A DNA stretch of 64,000 nt from Angustibacter luteus. GTDB taxonomy: Bacteria > Actinomycetota > Actinomycetes > Actinomycetales > Angustibacteraceae. This document shows positions 8,059-16,159 of this stretch, piece by piece (positions within the stretch are counted from its first letter, which is position 1; every line of letters begins with the position of its first letter). The translations under genes were made by a program, and so were the position numbers. Location: positions 484,005 through 548,004 of the forward strand of contig NZ_BAABFP010000004.1 of the NCBI RefSeq assembly GCF_039541115.1, given 5' to 3'. The notes below the pieces were generated by a model. The model made no database searches. It was not told the DNA's origin and worked only from the letters and a program-made list of their open reading frames with translations.

Positions 8059-10248
8059 TCACAGGTCCAGGACGAGTGGTTCCGACGACGCCGCGCGCGA
8101 GACGCAGATCATCATCCGCTCGTTGGCACGTCGTTGACGGGGGGTCAGGAGGACGTCGCGGTGGTCCACGGCGCCGCCCAGCACGCGGGTCTCGCAGGTG
8201 CCGCAGTTGCCCTCGCGGCACACGTTGGGGATCGGCAGCCCCTTCTCCTCCAGGACGTCGAGGATGGTCCGGTCGGCGGGCACGTCCAGGGTCAGGCCCG
8301 TGCGCGACAGGGTGACCTGGAACGGCCCGTCGTCCTCACGGTGCGCCTCGCCCGCCGCGAACCGCTCGACCACCAGGGGGAGCCCGGTGCTCTCGGCGTG
8401 CTGCTCGAGGGCGCTCACCATGCGTTCCGGGCCGCAGGCGTGCATGGTGGCGCCGGCCCCCAGGGCCTGCGTGGCGAGCTGCTCCAGGTCGGCTCGCGAC
8501 CCCTCGTCACCCACGTGCACGTGCACCCGGTCGCCGTACGTCGCGAGCTCCTCGAGGAACGCCATCCCGGTTCGGCGACGGCCGCAGTAGTCCAGCCGGA
8601 ACGGCGTTCCCTGCCGGTGCAGCTGACGCATCATCGGCAGCAGCGGAGTGATGCCGATCCCGCCGGCCACGAACCGGTGCTCGGCGGCTGCCGCGAGGGG
8701 GAAGGTGTTGCGCGGGCCACCCACCTGGACGTGCATGCCCGGGCGCAGCTGCTCGTGGACGAACGTCGAGACGCCGCGGCTGTCCGGCTCGCGCAGGACG
8801 GCGATCCGCCAGCTGGTGCGGTCCGCGGGGTCGGAGCACAGCGAGTAGTGGCCGGCGTGGTCGGCGACCACCCACAGGTCGAGGTGGGCGCCCGGCTCCC
8901 ACGGCGGCAGCTCCGCTCCGTCCGGGTCGACGAGCTCCACCGAGACCACGTCCTCGGCCTCGAGGCGCAGGGCCCGGACCTGCATCAGCCGGGTGTCGGA
9001 GTGGCCGGCCTCGACCACCGGCGTGCGCAGGGACACGACGGGCCGCTCGCCCGGCGGATCCCACTGCACGGGAAGGGACTTGGGGGCTCGGAAGACCCAA
9101 CCGGTGACCCGTTCCGGCTGCCGGGGGTCGGCCCGCAGCCCCGGCAGGGCCGCCAGCAGCTCCTCGAACATGATGCGCTGCACCTGCCGGGCGAAGAAGT
9201 GGCCGGCGCAGAAGTGCTCGCCGTTCCCGAAGGCCTGGTGGGTGCGGCTGCTGCGGTCCAGGTCGAAGACGTCGGGGTCGTCGAAGCGGGTCTCGTCCCG
9301 GTTCGCCGAGCCCAGGATGGTCATCACGATGTCGCCCGCGGGGATCTGGACCCCGGCGATCGTGACGTCGGCGCTCGCCTGCCGCTCGACCGCCCCGATC
9401 GGGGCGATCCAGCGCAGGCCCTCGTGCACCGCCAACGGGATGTAGGCCTCGGGGTCCGCGTAGGTGAGGGCGAGCTGGTCCGGCCGGGAGAACAGGCCGT
9501 GCAGGGTGCTGCCCGCAGCGTGGCCGGGCTCCTGCATCCCGCCGAGCAGGATCACCTTGAGCGAGGGCAGGATCAGCTCGAGGGAGCGCGGCTCACCGTC
9601 CTCGCGCCCGGTCCAGATCATGTGCGAGAGCATCGAGTGGTCGGGGTGCCGGCGCAGGTGCTCCAGGTGCGGTCGGACGACGGACTCGATCTCGGCGCTG
9701 GCCCGGTCGGCGACGGCGAAGCTCTCGGGGTCCAGGCCGAAGTTGGAGACCCCGAGGTTGAGGTCGGCGAACCAGCGGCGGAGCGTCGCGGCGTCCACCA
9801 GCCCCTCCAGGCCCATCACCTGCCGCAGCGCCTCGACGCTGACCGGCTCGAAGTACGCGGACATCAGCTCCGCCTCGGTGCGGCCGGCCAGCTCGGCCAG
9901 GTAGTGCTTGGCGACGGGTCGCACCAGGGCGTCGATCATCTGGTGCACGGGCCCGGGCTGCAGGGGCGGGTCGACGCCGCGGCGCAGGTCCGCGTGCTCC
10001 TCGCCGCCCGAGGTGAGGACGTTGGGGGCGCCGAACACCCGCTGCAGGGTGGGGTGGCTGGTGGCCCCGGCGAAGCCGTGCTTTCCGGTGCCGATCTCGG
10101 CGCACTCCTCGAACCGGGTGGCGAACCAGACGCCGGCGGCCGGGATCCACGCGACGGGCGCCTCCCGGCGCAGCCGGGCGTACGTCGGATAGGGGTCGTC
10201 CTCGAGCTGCTCGAGGGTGATCTCCGTCAGGAAAGCCGTGTCCGCCAT
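8059..10248 (-). CDS. Self-sufficient cytochrome P450 fused to PDR-type reductase and ferredoxin
   Basis: A 729-residue fusion with the domain order P450 (1-395), flavin/NAD reductase (about 420-635), plant-type [2Fe-2S] ferredoxin (about 643-729), as in CYP116B/P450RhF enzymes. The heme-binding motif is FGNGEHFCAG with C347; ExxR is E276-R279. The I-helix reads GGMQEPG (236-242), with proline where the usual threonine is expected. The reductase has GGIGITPLLPM and a CGPE motif; ferredoxin cysteines are C677, C682, C685 and C715. Expected to hydroxylate or dealkylate a small substrate with NAD(P)H and O2 without separate redox partners. In the island it is the best candidate for oxidising a free or gamma-glutamylated amine. 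Confidence 0.93.
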   Translation of the reverse strand: MADTAFLTEITLEQLEDDPYPTYARLRREAPVAWIPAAGVWFATRFEECAEIGTGKHGFAGATSHPTLQRVFGAPNVLTSGGEEHADLRRGVDPPLQPGPVHQMIDALVRPVAKHYLAELAGRTEAELMSAYFEPVSVEALRQVMGLEGLVDAATLRRWFADLNLGVSNFGLDPESFAVADRASAEIESVVRPHLEHLRRHPDHSMLSHMIWTGREDGEPRSLELILPSLKVILLGGMQEPGHAAGSTLHGLFSRPDQLALTYADPEAYIPLAVHEGLRWIAPIGAVERQASADVTIAGVQIPAGDIVMTILGSANRDETRFDDPDVFDLDRSSRTHQAFGNGEHFCAGHFFARQVQRIMFEELLAALPGLRADPRQPERVTGWVFRAPKSLPVQWDPPGERPVVSLRTPVVEAGHSDTRLMQVRALRLEAEDVVSVELVDPDGAELPPWEPGAHLDLWVVADHAGHYSLCSDPADRTSWRIAVLREPDSRGVSTFVHEQLRPGMHVQVGGPRNTFPLAAAAEHRFVAGGIGITPLLPMMRQLHRQGTPFRLDYCGRRRTGMAFLEELATYGDRVHVHVGDEGSRADLEQLATQALGAGATMHACGPERMVSALEQHAESTGLPLVVERFAAGEAHREDDGPFQVTLSRTGLTLDVPADRTILDVLEEKGLPIPNVCREGNCGTCETRVLGGAVDHRDVLLTPRQRRANERMMICVSRAASSEPLVLDL

Positions 10249-10286
10249 CGTTGGTCCCTTCGCCGACGGCCACTATAACAGGGCGG

Positions 10287-10310
10287 TCGTTCGATTTATC
10301 GGAACACTCG
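10287..10310. promoter_or_regulatory. Partial operator half-site upstream of the P450 gene
   Basis: TCGTTCG at 10287-10293 exactly matches one arm of the 18-base island palindrome. The opposite arm is poor (CGGAACA after a 6-base AT-rich centre). It lies about 40 bases upstream of the P450 start. May be a weak binding site for the same regulator. Confidence 0.35.
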
Positions 10311-10319
10311 ACGGCGACC

Positions 10320-10886
10320 TCAGGCGTCCCGGTCGGGGTAGAGGGCGACGACCCAGACGGCGGCCGGCTTGCCCTTGACCGCCTGCCAGACATGCGGTCC
10401 GTCGGCGGGGTAGGTGGCGTAGTCGCCGGCCGAGACCACGGCGCTGGACTCCTCCGGCCCGAGCCGGGCGCTGCCGCTCACCACCAGGACGTGCTCGCGG
10501 GCCCCCGGTCCGTGGCCGGCCGACACCTCCGAGTGCCCGCGCTTCAAGGTCAGCGAGTGGAACTCCAGGAGCGAGGCCTGGACGGTCGTCGACTGCACCA
10601 GGAACCCGGCGATCGCGTCGTCGGAGATGTCGGTGCCGGAACCGCGTGGCACGACGAGCACTTCCCGGCTGGCTGCCGCGGCGGTGATCAGCTCCGGCAC
10701 GGACGACGACAGCGCCCCGCCCAGTGCGGTCAACGTCCCCAGCGTCGGGTTGGCCGAGCCGGCCTCGATCTGCGACAGCGTCGACTTGGCGACCCCGGAG
10801 CGGGCGGACAGCTGCGCCAGGCTCAGACCTCGAGCCTGGCGCAGCCGCTTGATGTTGTCGGCGACGTTCGCCGTCAAGTCGTCCAT
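10320..10886 (-). CDS. XRE-family regulator with cupin domain (PuuR-like), copy 1
   Basis: A 188-residue protein: N-terminal XRE helix-turn-helix (about 5-65; GLSLAQLSARSGVAKSTLSQ) and C-terminal cupin (about 100-185) with GAREHVLVVSG and GDYATYPADGPHVW. This is the architecture of PuuR, the repressor of gamma-glutamyl-putrescine degradation, where the cupin senses the ligand. The gene follows an APC permease by 34 bases on the same strand. A paralogue with the same cupin signatures lies at 13990. Together they suggest two related regulators for one catabolic island. Confidence 0.9.
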   Translation of the reverse strand: MDDLTANVADNIKRLRQARGLSLAQLSARSGVAKSTLSQIEAGSANPTLGTLTALGGALSSSVPELITAAAASREVLVVPRGSGTDISDDAIAGFLVQSTTVQASLLEFHSLTLKRGHSEVSAGHGPGAREHVLVVSGSARLGPEESSAVVSAGDYATYPADGPHVWQAVKGKPAAVWVVALYPDRDA

Positions 10887-10920
10887 GGGCCGTGAGTATG
10901 GCCCAGGTGGGGGCGAGTCC

Positions 10921-12450
10921 CTAGCCCACGGCCTCCGTCGGGCGCTCGCCGACGGCCGTGCCGTCGTCCGAGCGGTTGCGGCCCATCTGGGCGTACATCT
11001 GCGGCGCGACGGACTTCAACCGCAGGGCGGCGCCGAGCCCGACGACCGCCGCGACGACGATCAGGGCGGGCAGGATCCACCGCAGGGAGCTCTCCGGGTT
11101 GCCGAGCAGCAGGCCGAACTTGGCCGCCGCGTAGACCGCGACCAGCCCCATGCCGATCCCGCCGATCGCCGGTGCGATCACGGTGCGCCACAGGTTCGAG
11201 TCGAGGCCACGGTTGGCCGCGAAGAAGGCGATCACCGCGAAGGACGACAGCGACATCAGCACGAGGATGGCCAGCGTGCCGAGGTTCGTCAGCCAGGTGA
11301 ACAGCTCCAGCACCGGGTCCTTGTCGGCCAGGACGAACACCAGCACCACGACGAACGCCAGCGTGGTCTGCGCCAGGGACCCCACGTGCGGGCTCTGGTG
11401 CTTGGGGTGGGTGCGGCCCAGCACGCTGGGGACCAGGCCCTCGCGCCCCAGGGCGAACAGGTAGCGGGCCACGGCGTTGTGGAACGCGAGCAGCGCGGCG
11501 AACACGCTGGAGACGAAGAGCAGGGACATGAGGGTGGTCAGGCTCGAGCCCATGTAGGTGTCGCCGAGGACGAACAGGAACGCGGTGGGGTCGGGCTTGA
11601 GCCCGCCCAGGAAGTCCTGCAGCCCCACGGCACCCTGGCCGTTGACCATCAGCCACGTGGTCACGGTGTAGAAGAGGCCGATCGTCAGCACGGCGACGTA
11701 CGTGGCGCGCGGCACCGTGCGCTTGGGGTCCTTGGCCTCCTCGCTGTACAGCGTGGTGGCCTCGAACCCGATGAAGGCGGCGAAGTTGAACAGCAGCGCG
11801 ATGGTGATCGAGCCGGAGGTGAAGCTGTCCCAGCTGAAGGGGCTCAACGAGATGCCGGACTTGCCGCCTTCGCCACCCTTGACCAGGATCATCAGGTCGA
11901 GGATCAGCACGATCAGGAACTCGAGCGTCACCAGGACGACGAGCACCTTGACCGACAGGTCGACCTGCCGGTAGCCGCAGAGCCCGACGATCGCCATGGC
12001 GATGAAGACGTAGACGTACCAGGCCATGTCGATGCCGAGGTGGTCGCTGGCGAAGCCCGCTGCCGCGGCGCCGAACAGGCCGTAGAGACCGATCGACATG
12101 CAGTTGTAGCCGAGCACCGCGATGATCGCGGACGCGCCGCCCGTCGGCTGCTTGAGGCCGCGGGTGATGTAGCTGTAGAACGCGCCGGTGCTGGTGTGGT
12201 GACGAGCCATCGTGGTGTAGCCGACGGAGAAGATCAGGAGCAGGACGCTGACCACGACGTAGGCCGCGGGGATGCCGGCGCCGTTGCCGTAGAGCATCGC
12301 GACGGGCGCCCCGCCGGCCATGGCGGTGAGCGGGGCGGCGGCGGAGACGACGAAGAACGCGATGCCCAGGACGCCGAGCGTCCCTCGTCGCAGCTTCTGC
12401 GAGTCCCTCTTCTCGATCTCACCCTGGGCCGAACTGGACTGGTGACTCAT
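10921..12450 (-). CDS. APC-family amino acid/amine permease, second copy
   Basis: A 509-residue membrane protein with about 12 predicted hydrophobic spans. RRGTLGVLGIAFFVVSAAAP, ARHHTSTGAFYSYITRGL and GFEATTLYSEEAKDPKRTVPRA fit APC-family permeases. It is clearly different from the permease at 3923. AAGGAG precedes the ATG by 6 bases. Probably cotranscribed with the cupin-XRE regulator, matching the puuP-puuR logic of amine uptake and control. Substrate unknown; an amine or amino acid is likely. Confidence 0.9.
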   Translation of the reverse strand: MSHQSSSAQGEIEKRDSQKLRRGTLGVLGIAFFVVSAAAPLTAMAGGAPVAMLYGNGAGIPAAYVVVSVLLLIFSVGYTTMARHHTSTGAFYSYITRGLKQPTGGASAIIAVLGYNCMSIGLYGLFGAAAAGFASDHLGIDMAWYVYVFIAMAIVGLCGYRQVDLSVKVLVVLVTLEFLIVLILDLMILVKGGEGGKSGISLSPFSWDSFTSGSITIALLFNFAAFIGFEATTLYSEEAKDPKRTVPRATYVAVLTIGLFYTVTTWLMVNGQGAVGLQDFLGGLKPDPTAFLFVLGDTYMGSSLTTLMSLLFVSSVFAALLAFHNAVARYLFALGREGLVPSVLGRTHPKHQSPHVGSLAQTTLAFVVVLVFVLADKDPVLELFTWLTNLGTLAILVLMSLSSFAVIAFFAANRGLDSNLWRTVIAPAIGGIGMGLVAVYAAAKFGLLLGNPESSLRWILPALIVVAAVVGLGAALRLKSVAPQMYAQMGRNRSDDGTAVGERPTEAVG

Positions 12451-12524
12451 GTGGGCTCCTTGGAGGCTCCGCCAGAGGGTCCGGCGGCCGACACTGCTGG
12501 ATCTTTCACGACGACGACTGTATA

Positions 12525-12534
12525 TTTCGCGAAA
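12525..12534. promoter_or_regulatory. Palindrome in the divergent permease/VOC promoter region
   Basis: TTTCGCGAAA, preceded by an AT-rich TGTATA, lies between the divergent starts at 12450 and 12610. It is one of the few AT-rich spots nearby. A possible operator for one of the cupin-XRE regulators; inference from position only. Confidence 0.4.
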
Positions 12535-12609
12535 CGCAGCGATCGGTCAAGAGGTTCGGCCCAAGTGGTTCTTGCGGCGGCCCCGATCGACCACAGACGA
12601 GGAGCGGGC

Positions 12610-13218
12610 ATGATCGACGAGGACGTCCTGCCGGGCAGGAAGCTTGCAGTGAGCCACTTCGGGCTGAGTTGTCTGGACTTCCCCCTGATGCTCGACTTCT
12701 ACACCCGGGTGCTCGGACTGACCCAGAGCGACGGTGGCGAGATCGAGTCCGGCGGGGGCACCGACCTGGCGTTCCTCACGACGGACCCGCGCGAGCACCA
12801 CCAGCTCGTGCTGGCGTCCGGCCGCCGCGACCAGGTGGTCGAGACCAGCTCGGTGGTCGGCGGCAGCATCGGGTCGAACGTCTTCCAGGTGTCGTTCCGG
12901 GTCCGCGACCTCGACACGCTGCGCGGCATCACCCGCCGCCTCGCCGAGGCGGGTCGTACCGACCAGAACGCGATCAGCCACGGCAACGCGTGGTCGCTGT
13001 ACGTGCGTGACCCCGAGGGCAACGCGCTCGAGTTCTTCGTCGACGCGCCGTGGTACGTCGCCCAGCCCTGCGCTGAGCCGCTGGACCTGTCCAAGTCGGA
13101 CGAGGACATCCTCGCCGAGACCTCCGCCTACTGCCTGGCCCAGCCCGAGGTGCTGCCCTACGAGGAGTGGGTGCGCCAGACCGGCGAGAAGATCGTCGCC
13201 GACCAGGCGAAGCTGTAA
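12610..13218 (+). CDS. VOC-superfamily protein, extradiol-dioxygenase-like
   Basis: A 202-residue protein with two VOC half-modules. SHFGLSCLDFPLMLDFYTRVLGL opens the first, HHQLVL supplies a second candidate metal histidine and EGNALEFFVD a candidate glutamate, the H-H-E set of type I extradiol dioxygenases and other VOC enzymes. The length is shorter than classical two-domain BphC enzymes. A GGAG precedes the ATG. The aldolase starts 4 bases after its stop. It may cleave a ring or act on a non-aromatic intermediate; the neighbouring HpaI-type aldolase and FAH-family enzyme favour a ring-cleavage route. Confidence 0.85.
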   Translation: MIDEDVLPGRKLAVSHFGLSCLDFPLMLDFYTRVLGLTQSDGGEIESGGGTDLAFLTTDPREHHQLVLASGRRDQVVETSSVVGGSIGSNVFQVSFRVRDLDTLRGITRRLAEAGRTDQNAISHGNAWSLYVRDPEGNALEFFVDAPWYVAQPCAEPLDLSKSDEDILAETSAYCLAQPEVLPYEEWVRQTGEKIVADQAKL

Positions 13219-13222
13219 CCGG

Positions 13223-13993
13223 GTGTCAGCGCAGGCGCGAGACGTCCGACCGGGTGCCCTGGCGCGCCGGCTCGGTGAGGAGCCGCCGCTCATCGGGACG
13301 TTCTCCATCCTGGACGACTCGGTCGCGGCGCAGTCGTTGGCCCGCAGCGGTTTCGACTTCGTGCTCGTCGACCTCCAGCACGGCCTGTCCGACCTGAGCC
13401 GGATGGTCCCGCTGCTGCAGGGCATCGAGGCTGGCGGAGCGATCCCGCTGGTGCGCGTGCCGTCGCTGTCGCCGACCGAGATCGGCACGGCGCTGGATCG
13501 CGGCGCGCACGGGGTCGTCGTCCCCATGATCGAGTCGTCGGCCCAGGCGGCGGCCAGTGTCGCCGCGTGCCGGTACCCACCCGCGGGCGAGCGCAGCTAC
13601 GGCCCGTACCTGGTGCGCACCGACGGCTTCTCGGACGCCGCCCCGCCGCCGTGCTTCGTGATGGTCGAGTCGGCCGCGGCGCTGGCCGCGATCGACGAGA
13701 TCGTCGCGGTGCCAGGGCTGTTCGGCGTCTACGTGGGCCCCTCCGACCTGGCGATCAGCCTCGGTCTGGGCGCCGACTACGACGTCGCCGATCCTCGGCA
13801 CGACGACGCGGTCGCCGCGATCGGGACGGCGTGCCGGAGCGCCGGGGTGGTCAGTGCCATCCACACGTCGAGCGCGGCGGAGGCGCAGCACCGGATCGCG
13901 CAGGGGTTCACGATGGTCAGCGTTCGCAGCGACCTGGCCCTGCTCGGTTCCGCGGGCACGGTCCTCCTCGCCAGCACTACGCTGCATCCGTGA
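13223..13993 (+). CDS. HpaI/HpcH-family class II aldolase
   Basis: A 256-residue protein with the metal and catalytic residues of HpaI/GarL-type aldolases: H53 in VDLQHG, E149 in FVMVES and D175 in GPSDLAIS, plus AGERSYGP. These enzymes split 4-hydroxy-2-oxo acids to pyruvate (or a related oxoacid) and an aldehyde. The GTG start lies just after the VOC stop and the end overlaps the next GTG in GTGA, so VOC, aldolase and regulator form a tight operon. The likely role is the last carbon-carbon cleavage of the island pathway, feeding an aldehyde to the downstream dehydrogenase. Confidence 0.9.
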   Translation: MSAQARDVRPGALARRLGEEPPLIGTFSILDDSVAAQSLARSGFDFVLVDLQHGLSDLSRMVPLLQGIEAGGAIPLVRVPSLSPTEIGTALDRGAHGVVVPMIESSAQAAASVAACRYPPAGERSYGPYLVRTDGFSDAAPPPCFVMVESAAALAAIDEIVAVPGLFGVYVGPSDLAISLGLGADYDVADPRHDDAVAAIGTACRSAGVVSAIHTSSAAEAQHRIAQGFTMVSVRSDLALLGSAGTVLLASTTLHP

Positions 13994-14565
13994 CGGACCT
14001 CGGGGCGACGCTGGCGGCGAACGTGCGAGCGCTGCGGGAGTCCGCAGGCATCTCGCTGAGCCAGCTCGCCGAGCGCTCGGGGGTCGCCAAGGCGACGTTG
14101 TTCAAGGTCGAGCGCCAGCACACCAACCCGACCCTGGACACGATGGTCGCGATCGCGGACGCCCTGGGGGTCACCACGACCGCCCTGCTCGAGCAGCCGG
14201 CGGACAACGAGCTCGAGATCGTCCGGGCCGGTGAGGGCGTCGACATCTCCGACTTCGCGTCGAAGGGCCAGATCCTGAAGTCGATGGTCGTCGGCTCGGT
14301 GCTCGTGGAGATCCATCACCAGGTGTTCAGCCCGGGCATGGCCGAGACGTCCGCCTCGCACGGACCGCTGGCCCGCGAGCACGTCTTCGTCCGGTCGGGC
14401 TCCATCGAGGTCGGCCCCATCGGCTCGGCCGGGGTGCTGAAGCCGGGCGACTACGCGACCTATCCGGCCGACCGCACCCACCGGTGGACCGTCGTGGGGC
14501 AGCGCAAGGCGGAGGTCTGGATCGTGCACACGTTCGCCCGGGGGCAGCGCGACGTCCCGCAGTGA
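13990..14565 (+). CDS. XRE-family regulator with cupin domain (PuuR-like), copy 2
   Basis: A 191-residue paralogue of the regulator at 10320. The HTH contains ISLSQLAERSGVAKATLFKV and the cupin contains HGPLAREHVFVRSG and GDYATYPADRTHRW, nearly the same signatures as copy 1. The GTG start overlaps the aldolase stop by four bases. Probably controls this plus-strand operon or shares targets with copy 1; the two may bind different ligands, since the regions between the shared motifs differ. Confidence 0.9.
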   Translation: MTDLGATLAANVRALRESAGISLSQLAERSGVAKATLFKVERQHTNPTLDTMVAIADALGVTTTALLEQPADNELEIVRAGEGVDISDFASKGQILKSMVVGSVLVEIHHQVFSPGMAETSASHGPLAREHVFVRSGSIEVGPIGSAGVLKPGDYATYPADRTHRWTVVGQRKAEVWIVHTFARGQRDVPQ

Positions 14566-14592
14566 CCTCCCGAGGGCATTGCGCTACCATCC

Positions 14593-14618
14593 AAAATCAT
14601 TCGGGACCGAATGGATTT
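14593..14618. promoter_or_regulatory. Putative operator palindrome upstream of the aldehyde dehydrogenase
   Basis: An extended imperfect palindrome centred on ATTCGGGACCGAAT, flanked by AAATC on the left and GGATTT on the right. Read as TCATTCG-N4-CGAATGG it keeps the 7-4-7 design of the sites at 3241 and 7351. It lies about 30-55 bases upstream of the ATG, in the gap between the second XRE regulator and the dehydrogenase. Confidence 0.6.
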
Positions 14619-14647
14619 GTCGCGTCCCCCAGCGTGAGGAGCAGGAC

Positions 14648-16159
14648 ATGCCTGGCGTCCAGACCGACGTGGTCGCGACCACCGACTGGCCCGAGCGCGC
14701 GGCGTCCCTCGAGTTTCCCGCCGGCCTCTTCGTGGGCGGCGAGGTGCGGACCGCGGTGGACGGCCGGGTTCGCACGATCACGTCGGCCCGCGACGGCCGA
14801 CCGCTCGGCGACCTCGCCTGGGCGGCCGCGGCGGACGCCGACGCGGCGGTCGCGGCCGCTCGCGCCGCGTTCGACCACGGACCGTGGCCGCGGATGCACC
14901 CCCGCGACCGCGGGCTGGTCCTGAACCGCTGGGCGGACCTGGTGGAGGAGCACCGCGCAGACATCGCCCTGCTGGTCACGCTCGAGATGGGCAAGCCGAT
15001 CCGGCACTCGCACGACATCGAGCTGCGGGCGCTCATCTCCTGCCTGCGCTACTACGGCGGCCTGGCGGACAAGGGCTCCGGCGAGGTCACCCCCACCACC
15101 GCGGGCGAGCTGGCGCTGGTCACCCGCGAGCCGGCCGGCGTGGTCGCCGCGGTCGTCCCGTGGAACTTCCCGCTGACCCTCGGCGGCTGGAAGCTCGCGC
15201 CGGCCCTGGCCGCCGGCTGCACCGTGGTGCTCAAGACGGCCGAGCAGTCGCCGCTGTCGATGCAGCGCGTCGCCGAGCTCGGGGCGCAGGCCGGACTCCC
15301 CGCCGGCGCGTTCAACGTGGTCAGTGGCGACGGTGCGGTCGTCGGACGGCGCCTGGGCGAGCACCCGGACGTCGACGTGCTGACCTTCACCGGCTCGACC
15401 GCCGTCGGCCGGCACTTCCTGCGCTACGCGGCGGACAGCAACCTCAAGCGCGTGCACCTCGAGCTGGGCGGCAAGTCACCCAACATCATCCTGCCGGACG
15501 CGCCCGACCTGGACGCGGCGGCCGACACCGCCGCCTGGGCGATCTTCTTCAACAGCGGCGAGATGTGCACGGCCGGCTCGCGCCTCGTCGTGCACGCCGA
15601 CGTCGCCGACCAGGTCGTCGAGCGCATCGTGCAGACGGCGAAGGGCTGGTCCCCGGCGGACCCGCTGCTGGCCGACACCCGGATGGGACCGCTGGTCGAC
15701 CACCCCAGCCTCGAACGGGTGCTGGGCCACCTCGAACGAGGGGTGGCGCAGGGCGCGCAGGTCCGCTCCGGCGGCCGGCAGGCGCTCGCGGACTCCGGCG
15801 GCGCCTACCTGGAGCCGACCGTCGTCACCGGTGCCGGGCCGGAGAACACCCTGGTCCGGGACGAGGTCTTCGGCCCCGTGCTCGCCGTGCAGGTCGTGCG
15901 GGACGAGGCCGAGGCCGTGCAGGTGGCGGGCGACACCGCCTACGGGCTGGCGGCGGCCGTCTGGACGGCGGATCTCGGTGCGGCGCACCGGATCTCGCGC
16001 GCCCTGCGGGCCGGCACGGTCTGGGTGAACTGCTACGAGGAGGGGGACATGTCCGTCCCCTTCGGCGGCGTCAAGCTGTCCGGCTCCGGCCGGGACAAGT
16101 CCCGCCACGCGATGGACGAGTACACCGACCTGAAGACGACGTGGATCCGCTATGACTGA
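14648..16159 (+). CDS. Aldehyde dehydrogenase (PuuC-like role)
   Basis: A 503-residue NAD(P)-dependent aldehyde dehydrogenase. PWNFPL (171-176), FTGSTAVG (247-254), general base E272 in LELGGKSP and nucleophile C307 in NSGEMC are all present. GAGGAG precedes the chosen ATG; upstream codons would run into the operator. The next gene starts inside its last codons (8-base overlap). In Puu-type pathways the equivalent enzyme oxidises the gamma-glutamyl-amino-aldehyde; here the aldehyde could come from the P450 step or the aldolase. Confidence 0.94.
   Translation: MPGVQTDVVATTDWPERAASLEFPAGLFVGGEVRTAVDGRVRTITSARDGRPLGDLAWAAAADADAAVAAARAAFDHGPWPRMHPRDRGLVLNRWADLVEEHRADIALLVTLEMGKPIRHSHDIELRALISCLRYYGGLADKGSGEVTPTTAGELALVTREPAGVVAAVVPWNFPLTLGGWKLAPALAAGCTVVLKTAEQSPLSMQRVAELGAQAGLPAGAFNVVSGDGAVVGRRLGEHPDVDVLTFTGSTAVGRHFLRYAADSNLKRVHLELGGKSPNIILPDAPDLDAAADTAAWAIFFNSGEMCTAGSRLVVHADVADQVVERIVQTAKGWSPADPLLADTRMGPLVDHPSLERVLGHLERGVAQGAQVRSGGRQALADSGGAYLEPTVVTGAGPENTLVRDEVFGPVLAVQVVRDEAEAVQVAGDTAYGLAAAVWTADLGAAHRISRALRAGTVWVNCYEEGDMSVPFGGVKLSGSGRDKSRHAMDEYTDLKTTWIRYD

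Noticed and set aside
7708-10278. Plus-strand open frame of 856 codons
   Set aside because: Antisense to the P450 fusion and YceI genes; composition is typical of a shadow frame with no recognisable domain.
10627-12609. N-terminal extension of the VOC gene (open frame from 10627)
   Set aside because: The extension is antisense to the XRE regulator and permease; the ATG at 12610 has a ribosome binding site and gives a normal VOC start.
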